A stretch of DNA of 64,000 nucleotides from Mytilus californianus (lineage: Eukaryota > Mollusca > Bivalvia > Mytilida > Mytilidae). The translations under genes were made by a program, and so were the position numbers. The stretch covers positions 76,405,558-76,469,557 of the forward strand of contig NW_026262668.1 of assembly GCF_021869535.1 (NCBI RefSeq), given 5' to 3'. A model generated the notes under the pieces. That model ran no database searches and was not told where the DNA came from. It saw only the letters and a list, made by a program, of their open reading frames with translations. Shown in pieces: positions 46,201 to 57,124 of this stretch (position 1 is the stretch's first letter; each line of letters starts with the position of its first letter).

Positions 46201-47020
46201 AGGGATACGGGTAGTAGCATATAACTTCCTCCTCCTAATGGTTTTTTAAGTAATGGTAATATCTATATGTAAAACCTCTTCGAGTTGCCACCCACTTCCG
46301 TTTCTGATGAATTCCTCCATTGCGGAGAATATTTTCTGGAAACTTTCATTTAATTCATGTTCAAAGTTTTCACGTGTTGATAAAAGTGTTGTTATTCTGC
46401 TTCTAAAATGTGGAAGAGCCTCTTCGTACGTGCCGTCTGCAAGATACTTTACCATGCGTACTTGCACGTTGAAAATATATTTAATGTTACTCGCTTCACT
46501 TTTATCTAATAATAACTCGGTAATTTGATCCTTTTTTTCTTTAATGAAGTGTATTAAATCATATCTCTCATCGTTAGTAGCAGGAACAATTTCTATTTTC
46601 TCCACGTTTTCATTAATTGCTGTAGTTCTCTGCAATGGTATCGATGTATTTGTCACTTGTTCTTTCTCGTCTTCTGCACTGTTTTATATATCCTCTACAG
46701 GTTTATTTTCCACAGCTCTGGGTTTTTTTTGTGCAACCTGAACCTTTTTTATCTTCTCTTTCCTTTCTTTTTCTTATTCCATGCGTCAATCTCCTATGTC
46801 TCTCCAAAATATCCTTTCTGTTCGTAATGTGTCCGCAATCTTCGCATTCATATTTTGAATCATGGGATCTTCTATGTCGTGTTAAGTTTTTTAGGAGCTT
46901 GAATGATTTTTCACATATGTCGCATTTAAGTTCCTTCTTCACTGAAGATACCACTCTTTCAATTTCTTCCGGTGATAATTTTTGCAATTTCTCCACTACT
47001 TCCTGTGGTAATGTTTTCAA
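43285..47020 (-). pseudogene. Polinton/Maverick-type DNA polymerase B, decayed
   Basis: A run of minus-strand open pieces in the right order for one protein-primed family B polymerase. 47020-46703: two C2H2 fingers (CDICEKSF...H-x3-H, then CEDCGH...H-x4-H). 46656-46246: conserved N-terminal region. 46240-45762: INVFGYEEGEI region. 45563-45207: HNH/endonuclease VII-like C-x2-C, VIDHDH and CNNCN. 44969-44442: exonuclease to palm, ending in DANNLYG (motif A). 44451-43907: with KLLNNSIFG (motif B). Motif C DTDS is at 43754-43746. 43713-43285 is the C-terminus. Frameshifts and stops separate the pieces. No other Polinton genes or terminal repeats were identified nearby. Confidence 0.85.
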
Positions 47021-47040
47021 TCCCCCTCTTCTTTGATTCG

Positions 47041-47470
47041 AGTGCTACTTGTTTCCATCGTGTATTACCAAAGAAAATGGTAAACAATGTAATAAATGAG
47101 CATTTATTTATAGAAAAAAAATACGATATGAGTCATTTAGTGATGAGTAATTTCACGAGTCATAGTTATATAAGTACCTCCATATGTGTTTACAATATGT
47201 GTAATGTAAATATTTACATTATCGACATGTGTTATGCATATGTGTTTGCATAATCAACATGTGTTAAAAGTAAATATTTACAATATCGACATGAACAATT
47301 ATCGGATGACTCATTTATTGATGAGTATATTATGACTCATATGAGTAATCTAATAATTAAATTATTTCTCCCACATAAGGTATTCATTTTGTATTTCCAC
47401 AATATATTTATCAACATAAAATCTTCACAATGTGACAATTCATACCAATCATGGATATACCCACACAAAA
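47041..47470. other. Upstream flank of the polymerase remnant, with small inverted words
   Basis: AT-rich sequence with repeated ATGAGTCAT, AAATATTTACA and ACATGTGTTA words in both orientations. May be the promoter or terminal region of the former element. No gene seen. Confidence 0.35.
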
Positions 47471-47474
47471 CATA

Positions 47475-47747
47475 TGCAGTTTCCTAAGAAGTAGGGAAGT
47501 TAGTGGACGAAGCAAATCGTGGAAAGTTAAAAAAAATTATTTAGTTAGACAAAATGTTGACTAGAAAGAATTTGAAACCACAACACACTGGCCGATTGAA
47601 ACATGGAGGTATGATGATGTTTTCATCTGTATTCTATACAACTTTTACGATCATGAAGAATTTCTGGAAGATTTAGTTTTCAGCGGATACAGCATAGAAG
47701 CAGTGTTACCAGACTATTTGCACTGCAATCCAATAACTCACGTGTAA
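47475..47747 (+). pseudogene. Coding-like remnant next to the polymerase
   Basis: A frame of about 90 codons is open except for TAG at 47562-47564 and ends in TAA at 47745-47747. It has WPIETWRYDDVFICILYNFY and an acidic stretch (DHEEFLEDL). The composition looks like a real protein. I do not recognise it; being next to a Polinton-type polymerase it may be another gene of the same element. Confidence 0.35.
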
Positions 47748-47799
47748 AGTAAGCAAATGGATAATGACGATAAAGCAAAATAATATATATATATATATA

Positions 47800-48960
47800 T
47801 AAACAACATTCAAAAGACCAAAAAAGTGAAAAAGTATATTTTAACAAAACGCATTTGACTAACAGGTCGAACAACAAATGTTCTTAAACCCTGCTGACTG
47901 CCATTGGCGATTGCCAAATAAACGGATCACCGATGTAATAAATAGATCGTAATTATCAATTTAATACTAAACAGAAAACAATAAACTTGCGGAAAAGATG
48001 GTATACCGCAAACAAAAGGTGCAAAGGTTTTTGTACACCATATCCGGATTTCGACAATTAATGTCTCTTCAGTGATGTTAGGAATCGAAACGGTATTTGG
48101 AAAGTTATACAATTTACCTCAATTTGGGATAGACTCTTGAATTTTGAGGAGTCAAAATAGAATGAACGGATCATATAAACCTGGAGGCAAATATAATACA
48201 AGCCCAAACGAAAAAATATAAACAAGTCTAAATTGAAAACAACGTTCAAACCTATGATTGCGTTGGATAAAAACCGCAATTTTTATACGTGTGCATGCAA
48301 AACAAATTTCTTGTTAGAGGGGTCTAAATACAGCACAAACAACATTTTCCAAAAGACCAAGAAAGTGAAAAAGTATATTTAAACAAAACGCATTTGACTA
48401 ACAGGTCGAACAACAAATGTTTTTAAACCCTGCTGACTGCCATTGGCGATTGCCAAATAAACGGATCACCGATGTAATAAATAGATCGTAATTATCAATT
48501 TAATACTAAACAGAAAACAATAAACTTGCGGAAAAGATGGTATACCGCAAACAAAAGGTGCAAAGGTTTTTGTACACCATATCCGGATTTCGACAATTAA
48601 TGTCTCTTCAGTGATGTTAGGAATCGAAACGGTATTTGGAAGGCGGTATAAGTTGCCTCAATTTAGGATAAACTCTTGAATTTTGAACTGTCGAAATAGG
48701 ATGTACGGATCATATAAACCCGAAGGCAAATATAATACAAGCCCAAACGAAAAAATATAAACAAGTCTAAATTGAAATAAATTGGGTCTAAATACAACAC
48801 AAACAACATTTTCAAAAAGACTAAAAAAGTGAAAAAGTATATTTTTACAAAACGCATTTGACTAGCAGGTTGAACAACGGATGGTATACAGCAAACATGA
48901 GGTGCAAAAATTGGTACACCATATCCAGATTTCGACAATTACTGTCTCTTCAGTGATATA
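47800..48960. repeat. Tandem repeat with approximately 530-bp unit
   Basis: Two long units (about 47800-48337 and 48338-48790) and a partial third are nearly identical over CATTTGACTAACAGGTCGAA, TGGTATACCGCAAACA and CGACAATTAATGTCTCTTCA. Later units are shorter. The family is one I know as frequent in mussel sequences. Open frames over it are shadows. Confidence 0.8.
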
Positions 48961-49037
48961 TATATATATATATTATATGGGTTATATGGGTATAATTATA
49001 TATATATATTATATGGGTATATTATAATTCAGAAATG

Positions 49038-49068
<31 letters not shown>

Positions 49069-49075
49069 TAGAATC
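48957..49075. repeat. TA microsatellite
   Basis: Runs of alternating TA interrupted by ATATGGGTATA phrases, directly abutting the approximately 530-bp tandem repeat. Confidence 0.9.
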
Positions 49076-50259
49076 AAGATAACTTATAAGTACTAACCAA
49101 ATCAAATTATTATATACTACTAATGTTTAACGAGGCTGCGGTAAGGCACTTAAGTAAAACCAAAAGTTCCAAGGACGGAAAAGGGGGGGGGGGGTATTTA
49201 AAAATCAGAGCAATGTTTTTTTTATTGTAATCTAATAAATCACATGTACAGTGTTTTTCAATTAAAATAATCACCTTAAACAGTATGGGTTTACTCAAAC
49301 TGGTTAAAACAGTAATCAAAATGAATCGTGAAGAAGGGTCACTACTTTTATTTGCTGAAAAAATTATCACAGCATGAAACTAAGGACAAAACATAGCACC
49401 TACCTTTATTGTTTTGGCATTTAAACGGTAACGTTGGTTTATTATGAATAAGCAGTCACGAAAGTTAGAAACCAATTCTACATCTTAGTTCACTTTATTG
49501 CAAAAGAAATTGTTGTGACAGTTTTTTTTCCATGAAAATACATGAAATTTTTAGCACTTGTCTCAAGAAATCTGAAATTGAAAAGTTTAATCTCATTCCA
49601 TTACAATCTGGAAAAAGCTAAGAAAACATACCGTATACATGACCTTTTTAATTCTGGAAATTTAATCCAAGTAGAGAACACATACCTATTAATAAAATAT
49701 CTTGTAAAACAACAAGATTCAATATATTGGCATTCTTTCGATGTATATAATTTAAACTTATTATCCGCCTAAAAGCGTTGGTAACAAATATCACAGGAAT
49801 GGTGTAATATTCAGATGTTGAACAAAATGGAAGAAACAAACAGAGAAAAAGGATTGAGAATTATTATAGATTAGCATTAAGATACTATTGGTTGTTATCT
49901 AAATAATTGTTAGTAAGAAAATACGACGTACAGTGCACTAATGAAAATTTAGAGGGAATTAATATGTAATGTTTTTCATTTCAATGAAGAAAATTTTGAA
50001 ATGTGCATTTTTGTGTATGTTATTATATTCTTTTGGAAATATATGTCAAAATGAAAATTTGAGAAAATGCTTTACATTTGGCTACAACATATTAGTTGTA
50101 TTTGTTTAATACGGATAGGAAGAAAAAGCTAGAATTTCTAAGATGTTTATTGAAAAAAATACTCACAGAAAATACAGACCTGAATGTCAATTTTCCAAAA
50201 GGATATAATATTAACATAGACAAAAATGCACATATCAAAACATAATTTAGCTAATCAAT
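49076..50259. other. No recognisable feature
   Basis: A G-run at 49182-49193; otherwise AT-rich. The 76-codon forward frame at 49542 has no recognised domain. Its last part may be the diverged left side of copy D. Confidence 0.4.
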
Positions 50260-50760
50260 AACTTTTGTTCGAATTTGTCACACGTCATAGTATTGAAAGC
50301 TTAGTTTCCACAAAAACGTTTACTTCAGAATATTATGAATTTTTAATTATTTAGGTTTTAAGCCAATATGTAACTATAAACATTCAGTGTGTGGTTTAAT
50401 ACACCACCGACTAACATGTTACTTTAAATTCTAATTTTCTATAATGAAGATTCGGGATACATATTTGTGCTTTCTTTTCTTGATTTTTATACAAGGTATG
50501 TATCTGTACTTTTTATTGAGAAGTTATGATGAGCTTAATCTTTTAATGCCAACCTATGAAATAAAAAGTACACCTTCAGATGTCACATTAGTATGTTAAA
50601 TAGAATAACAGATATGTTTGAGTTAAAACATTTTAATTTGTTTTGAGCTTTTAAAATTATTACTCCCATTAAAGAGCAAAAGCTGCCAAAATTGTCACAT
50701 TTTTTTATCTTCCTGTTAGTATTTATATATAGTGCAACATCCTTACTAAAAGATGTTTTG
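50260..50760 (+). repeat. Diverged copy D of the signal-peptide-exon segment
   Basis: Alignable with 9250-9760 over the 5' flank (TATGAATTTTTAATTATTTAG, AAGCCAAT), the exon and donor, and beyond (GAGCAAAAGCTGCCAAAATT). Clearly older than the split of A, B and C. The rest of the unit is not detected around it. Confidence 0.7.
50444..50495 (+). CDS. First coding exon, signal-peptide-like, copy D
   Basis: ATG opens 17 codons (MKIRDTYLCFLFLIFIQ) plus one base, ending at CAAG|GTATGT. A charged start, a hydrophobic core and a phase-1 donor are typical of a secretory first exon. Compared with copy A, the CFL-x-L-x-FIQ pattern and the donor are kept while neutral flanks have drifted. That argues for past selection on the exon. 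The frame stays open beyond the donor to a TAA near 50597, presumably intron. No second exon was found before the next repeat at about 51030, so the product is unknown. Confidence 0.5.
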
Positions 50761-51029
50761 TCACATATGCAAACATTTTGATTTAGGCTTTTGTTCAACG
50801 ATTAATCAAAAACTACATGTACATGTAATAATAATTTATTCTAGAAAGTTAACGATGTACTGAAAACTGATTTGATTTTCTTAAAACCAAAACACCTGAA
50901 GTAAATGAAATAAGATCGGAAAAGTGTAGATGGAATACATCGCTTGGCAAATTCCTTCAACGTTCGTAATTTCTTGCTTTAAAAGTTGACTTTCCGAGAT
51001 ACAGGTACAATTCCGACATGTTTTGCTAA

Positions 51030-51145
51030 TATGACTAGGACCTAAAGCAATTTATTGATGTTAATGGCTCACTGATGAGTCTTTAGTAGATGAAACGCGA
51101 GTCTGGCATATTAAATCATAAATCTTGTATCTATGATTAGTTTTT
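51030..51145 (+). ncRNA. Hammerhead ribozyme motif with intact core, in a repeat tail
   Basis: CTGATGA (51072-51078), stem II GTCT...AGAT (51079-51091), GAAA (51092-51095), CGC-GAG in place of the usual CGC-GCG stem III, then GTC with cleavage expected after 51103. Stem I (GGCTCA with TGGCAT) has lost pairs compared with CGTCA/TGGCG of typical copies. The catalytic core is complete, so residual activity is possible but stems are weak. It lies in a solo tail of the same repeat as 29099. Confidence 0.6.
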
Positions 51146-53157
51146 ATTAATTCATCACATTGACTATGATGTACCGACTATGATACAGGCTATATATCCA
51201 ATGTGAATAAAGTCAGATTTTTCATCAGGTTTCTTTAGACTTGTTGTCGCATGACGACAAACAAGTCTTACAAAGCATGGTAAATGTTTGATCTTAATCA
51301 GATTGACAATAAAGCAAGAAAAAATAATAAACAAAATCAAAATCAACAAACAGAATTCTAATGATAACATGAGATGTACAGTTGATGTAATTTTGAAGAT
51401 GAATTTAAAGTAACAATTAACAAAGTCATGGTGACGACCATGGCACTTTGGAAAAGATGAAACCAACCTGAAAACCATCTTATTTGCCAGTTGTCCTTTA
51501 AAAATATTTCTGGCTAATACAATTTTGCATTTTGTACATATATAATATGGTTTACTTCCATTATAAAGAGTTACATCGCAATTCGTCACCGTTTATGAAA
51601 GTTCTGCTTTTTAACAAGACACATAAAGTGTCAGAGAGTTCATTCCTATTGCCAACCCTTCTAGAATTGTGTTTGCTTCGACATAAAGGTTACTGTGGTT
51701 CTCGTAAAGAAAACAATATGATTAAAACCACCATTTGGTCCCCAAAATTGCTAAAAGTAACATTATGTTGCATTTAAAATTATGCATATCTTCTTGATTA
51801 ATGATAAGGATGACATAAGCCAGACATTAATGAGAGAAAATTTAAGATTTGATGACACAATGATGCCGTAAACATGTTTTAATTGGCATATTTGACCTGA
51901 AATGGCCTTACCTTTCTTTTTGCCAATGGTTATCATCTTTATTTTTTTCTACTTTTCATTTGATGTTTCAGCTACTTTGATAAATAATAAAGTCATAAGA
52001 TATGAAATGTCCATATTCGTGTATTTTTCATTAGTAATAGCTATAGGACGATGTGGTCAGAATGGTTATCTCTCGGAAAACATTTTAGAGCATTATTTTT
52101 TCCGAAGGTGAAAAAATTGTGTATTGCTCTGACAATATGATGTTCTTAATTCTCAAACTGAACCAAAATTATTCTGAACGGAATGGCCAATGACTTATTG
52201 GTCAGTTCAAGTTAAAACATATCAAATACAATTTGTAGACGATATTTTATCCTACACGAAAGTTTGATTATGTAAAGTTGTCGATGAGTGGCAGTGAACG
52301 CACTCTTTACTCAGTAAAATCACATGCTTTCAAAATGTAATCATAATTCAACACAACTACGTTCTCGTTCAAAATAAAAACGTCAGATTACCATTATATT
52401 ATATATTTTTTCTGATAGTTTATATATCGTAGGACATCGCTTTGAAGCAAGCCTCATTTCAGATTAATATAAGTACATGTGTGCATGCATGCCAACTTAA
52501 AGTTCTTTTCTTCAGTTTGGACAGTAAACCCTTCAAACCATGTGTTCTCCGTTCTGAAAAAATATCAATAAGATTTCATTGCGTCTACTAAATAAACATA
52601 ATAAACTACCTTTTCAGACCGTATGCTACCATATAAGTTAACATTTAACATGATAATGGTTATGACACAAACCATTAATTTATTTGAATTTAAAGGATTA
52701 TGTCTAACAGTGATTCTCATGTAGTAACAACCTATAGAAAGCCCTCACATAAGCCTGTTTATATTTACCTTATCTGAAATGTTTGCAAACAAGACTCTTT
52801 TGTATTATTTAATGAAGGCGACTTCTATTTTTTCTAGAATAAGACTAACCAAGTAAACATCTCGAAAACCGTTTTATATAATGTGCGAAAAATAATTACT
52901 GCATAAATTGGTATCTGCTATGAAATAATATTATTGGTACAGAAATGTATATTTAAGAATAAACATATACATGTAATGGAATGTTTTATGACGGAAATAC
53001 AGTACATGCATAAACATAATATCGAGAAAGTGTTTTCATATATATTCAAAATTGGTTCTAAAATAGGTATGAATAAAAAGAGAAGGGGACGCAAAATTTT
53101 GAAACATGTTAGTGTCAATAGAAATAAATATAGATATCTGAACTAGTACACATCTTT
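51146..53157. other. No confident feature
   Basis: The largest frame is 141 codons on the minus strand (51589-51164) with a hydrophobic centre and several cysteines near its start; I do not recognise it and find no context for it. GACTTGTTGTCG-CATGACGACAAACAAGTC at 51238-51267 is a short hairpin. Forward frames at 51532, 51902 and 52934 have no recognised motif. Confidence 0.35.
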
Positions 53158-53310
53158 GTTTAGGGGCCAGCTGAAGCCCGCCTCCGGGTGCGGGATTTTC
53201 TCGCTGTGTTGAAGACCCATTGGTGGCCTTGGGCTGTTTTGTGCTCTTTGGTCGGGTTGTTGTCTCTTTGACACATTCTCCATTTCCATTCTCAATTTTA
53301 AATTGGTAAA
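53158..53310 (+). repeat. GGGGCCAGCTGAAG interspersed repeat
   Basis: GGGGCCAGCTGAAGCCCGCC, GTGCGGGATTTTCTCGCTG, GGTCGGGTTGTTGTCTCTTT and CATTTCCATTCTCAATTTTA. I know this GC-richer block as a frequent mussel repeat, often a 3' tail. Confidence 0.65.
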
Positions 53311-53999
53311 TTATTTCACGAACTCGAACTCTAAAACTGACATCAATATAGGAGCATACACTTCAACCACTGGTAAATATTCCACTGTATGCATACAGCA
53401 CAAAATCCGTAAATAAATATGAATAAAGGGAAATATGGGGTATACGTCAATGAGTCAGCACCAAAACGATAAGAATAGCCATAATACATCTATAGGGTCA
53501 CATACAGTTTTCAACTATAGATAGGTGTCTAAACACGTGGGATGTCAAGCTCTTAATCGTCCTGCGCCTATACACGCTGTAAACAGAAACATTCAAAGAT
53601 CTGCTATTAACATCCGATTTTTTAGAATAATGACATAAGACATAAGACAAACACAAATGAGGTTCCTGGTAAGGGACAGGCACATGAAGTTTTGGCAGGA
53701 TTAAAGGATTTTTTTCAGGTCTCAACCCCCCCCTCATTTTTTAAAATATCAATCAGTAGATTAACAAACCGTACATTAAAATACAATACAGAACCTAAGG
53801 ACGTCAGCAACGTTAAACAGCATTGTGACATTACAAGCCGTTTGTACAAACAAAAATGGACATGCCGGAAAACCAGAATGTTTGTCCAGATGAGAGGTTT
53901 TTATTAGACAACGGAAAAGAAAAAATAGAGAAACAAATTATCCCAAGCCGGAATATTTTTGGTCGGTGCTGGAAGAGGATAACTTGATTTGGGTAATTT
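53311..53999 (-). repeat. Pieces of SINE-like repeat and unassigned sequence
   Basis: 53640-53720 (ACAAATGAGG, GGGACAGGCACATGAAG, TTTGGCAGGATTAAA) matches the 35930-36010 part of the family, in reverse orientation. The rest is unassigned. Confidence 0.4.
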
Positions 54000-54480
54000 G
54001 TGTTTACAAAAGGGCCTCAAAACGACCAGTGTAAAACAATTCAAACGATCAAATTAACGGCCTGATTTAAATACAAAACAAATAAACGAAAAACAAATAT
54101 GAAATACAGCAACAAACGACTACCACTGAATTACAGGTTTGAAACAGGTTCACAAAGTTTATACTAGCTACTGCAATGTAACTATTACACTTTTTTAAAA
54201 CAACAATCGTAAAAATAAGAAGATGTGGTATAATTGTCAATGAGACAACTATCCACCCAAGACCAAATGTTGTTGATGTATGCAACTCATAACCATACGG
54301 CCTTCAACGTGGTGCCTTGGGCCATGACACATAGCAAGCTATATAGAGCCACATAATGACCAGTATAAAACAATTTAAAAGAGAACGACAACGACATGAT
54401 TTATTATAAACAAAACGATCAACGAAAAACTAATAGAAACACAGCAAAAAACAAAAACCATTGCCTGGACCCATTTACTA
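54000..54480 (-). repeat. SINE-like interspersed repeat, reverse orientation
   Basis: AAATAAGAAGATGTGGTATA, AATTGTCAATGAGACAACTA and CATACGGCCTTCAACG are the inverse of the plus-strand members near 10150 and 22860. A second overlapping piece precedes it. Confidence 0.65.
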
Positions 54481-54484
54481 TAAA

Positions 54485-54700
54485 ACCATCGCACTTTTGC
54501 GTGCTATACCATCGCATTTTAGCGTGTTTTACCATCGCACTTTAGCGTGTTAATCCATCGCACTTCAGCGTGTAATATAATCGCATCAAAAACAAAAACA
54601 AAAACATCGCACTTTAGCGTTTGACACCATCGCACTTTAGCGTAGACCATCGCACTTTAGCGTGACCATCGCACTTTAGAGTACCATCGCACTTTAGAGT
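54485..54700. repeat. Array of short ATCGCACTTTAGCGT repeats with variable spacers
   Basis: About nine copies of a 15-18 bp core, ACCATCGCACTTTAGCGT, separated by 0-8 bp spacers. Units shrink from 23-24 bp at the left to 18-19 bp at the right. One unit in the middle is replaced by AATCGCATC followed by AAAAAC repeats. Later units have AGAGT instead of AGCGT. Not a CRISPR: spacers are too short and the genome is eukaryotic. Confidence 0.85.
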
Positions 54701-54734
54701 CCTACATATAGATGAACATTATACACCTATTGAC

Positions 54735-55480
54735 TAGTTACTAGGGTAATAGCAAGTTTGTTGTTCCTGAGATACCAACTTTTGCTCGAGGACAAGCCGA
54801 GGGGTATAGTTAGTTTCAAAGGAACAACAAATTTGCTATTACACTCATAACCAGTCATTAAGTGTTTTATTATACCGAACAAAACAACATTCTGAAAAGA
54901 CTACATACACCACTTAGAAAAAAAAACCAAATAGTCACATAAACATGCACAAGGTGAACAGGTTTTTTTTTGCCCCTTTGGTATTTGTCAATATTTTTTT
55001 TACTGTAATCAAGACCAGGAATCTTTGTGTGAAAATTCCCGTGCATATGGTAAACGCTAGCTAAAATATATTACCGTACATCAAAGCAATCCCAGATATT
55101 GAAGACGACGACGACACCCATACCATACATTTGTTATGTTTTACCTCTTAAAATATGTCGCAGATTTTCTTTTTCTTTTTTAATTGCTTCTGGTAAATAA
55201 TATATCAATTTGAAATAACGACGACAGACACATACAGATTATACCGTTTACAATATTTCAGAGTTTAACGTTGCCAAGCGCAGAAATCCAAGCAGAATAG
55301 TCAATGACGTCATTGTTGTCCAATGAAAAATAAGAATGAAAAAGTACGGGAAATATGTTTATAAAACTATTGACCGGGGTAATAGTCTTTGAAACTATTT
55401 ACTGGCAAATAGTCTGTGGAATGAAATAGCACAAATATTTCATTCTTTTTTATACAGAAAAAACATACTGAGGTATAATA
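54735..55480. mobile_element. Inverted-repeat element(s), GGTAATAGCAAGTTTGTTGT
   Basis: GGTAATAGCAAGTTTGTTGT at 54745 is answered by ACAACAAATTTGCTATTAC at 54826-54844. A wider pair (TTATTATACC near 54870, GGTATAATAA near 55472) could bound a second element. No coding frame. Confidence 0.5.
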
Positions 55481-55851
55481 ATTTCATCTATTTAGATTAA
55501 AAATACAGGAACACAATTCCACTGAATAGCCAGAATTAAAATCTCCTACTTTGGTGCATTTTGTTAGATTTATAACAATATGATACATGAAATATCTGTT
55601 TGAAACAAACATTAAGACTGTTGTATATTCACGACTTACTATAACTACTTACAAGTGTAACTGATGGAGCAGTAACTACTGATCCTTCCTGAGAAACCAA
55701 GTTTACCCCGGTTAAGAGTGAGGATCATTTTTCAGTTTTAAGTGAAGTTTTGTGTGGAATGTTGTTCGCCGTTTTTTTTGCCATTGTGTAGTCGGTCTCT
55801 CAACCGGATTTCAAATATAGATATTGAAAAATTTTATAGTTATCTCGCGTT

Positions 55852-56700
55852 GTCGCCTTTGTATTTTCAAAGGCGAAATCACGAAAACGAAAACGTGAAA
55901 ACGTAAAAGCGAAAACGGGAAATCAAATACATTTCGCAATTTCGCTTTTTCACGCGAAATAGCGAAAACTGAAAATGAATTTGAAAATACAAAGGCCACA
56001 ACGCGAAAACGCGAACACGGCCGCATTCGGCTTCCATAGCTAAGTGTAGAAGTATCTTAGACTCCACATTATACCTAAATTAAATTAGTGGTTATCTTTG
56101 TATTGATGAATCTGATGATTTATTCCAGCATGTCAACGTTTTTATTTTCTGCTTTGCTCAACATTGTTTCAAAACTATCGTGCTTTTCAAACAAACAAAG
56201 ATCGTGCATTCAATAATTTAGATATTTCTCGGAAGTAATGTGATCAGATACAAACATATTAATGGGTATATCAACAAATTGGCAATGACAGCGGTACATC
56301 AGATCGTTCAGTTGCACTCTCATTATGTTATAATTTGCATTGTTAGTAGCCCAAACACCGTCCTCTTTTTCTCGGATTGTGACATCCCCGAATGTGACTT
56401 ATCTCCGAATTTTACTTGCCATAATCAAAACGACGGTTGCCACTAGCTTACCATTCTGGATCACATGAAATTACACCAGTGTTTGTGGTTTGGGGTTCAA
56501 ACACGAACCTCGTGTTGCTCAGTTTAAAGTTTTCCTTGCAGTGTTTGGTAGAATGTTATTTTCGATTAGGAATTTGTTGTCAGTGGTTCTTCGACTTAAT
56601 TTTTCGATCGCCCCTCTTTTTTCTTCTCATGATGTTTTAATTGTCCTTTTATATTGATGCCTTATACCTAGACAAAATATATGTTATATTTTTTTTCCCC
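55852..56700. repeat. Old repeats in copy C unit
   Basis: 55852-56025 is the GCGAAAACG inverted-repeat element. 56340-56640 is the old GTTCGTGTTGCTCAG repeat, as at 6955 and 37510. The join AACATATTAATGGG at about 56255 is the empty site of Penelope copy 1. Confidence 0.7.
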
Positions 56701-56969
56701 AACTGAATCTAATAAAATGCACAAACTGTATCATGTATTGAAACGTACAGATTGAGTTTCAAAACCTAAATTGACTAAATGATATATTTGATTAAAATGT
56801 GTTACACATCATTACATCGAAATTTTATTTTCAGACAGAAACATTTATTGCAGTATAATATATAAATTTTTAATCATTTAGTATTTAAGCCAATTCACTG
56901 TTTACATTTAAATCATTGCGTGGTGAAAATGAACTGACTTAAAATGTGAATATAAATTTCTATTTTGTA

Positions 56970-57016
56970 ATGATGATAATCTAGAATATATTCGTGTGCT
57001 TTCCCATCCTGTTTAT
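56970..57016 (+). pseudogene. Signal-peptide exon, copy C, destroyed
   Basis: Starts ATGATGATAATCTAG: the tryptophan codon of copy A is a TAG. After CATCCTGTTTAT the exon is split by the 3.4-kb insertion. Its last bases resume at 60436 with ACAAG, and the donor there reads ATATGT instead of GTATGT. Three independent lesions. Confidence 0.8.
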
Positions 57017-57124
57017 TATTGATGCGCAATGAATAGAAACACGGTATTGGCAGTATTTGGCCACAGCTTTATTATAAAATTATAAAACACATATAACTAG
57101 GTAAAGAGTTAAGATATATATATA

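Noticed and set aside
46253-47253. Several plus-strand frames of 65-133 codons
   Set aside because: Antisense shadows of the polymerase and zinc-finger gene.
51164-51589. 141-codon minus-strand frame as a membrane protein gene
   Set aside because: A hydrophobic stretch is easily produced in such AT-rich DNA; no homology, start context or exon structure supports it.
52934-53146. 70-codon basic frame ending in a KKRRGRK motif
   Set aside because: No recognised family, overlapped by an antisense frame of equal length, and lying just upstream of a dispersed repeat.
54485-54700. CRISPR array
   Set aside because: Repeats are interspersed, but spacers are 0-8 bp, no leader or cas genes exist, and the sequence is plainly from a eukaryote.
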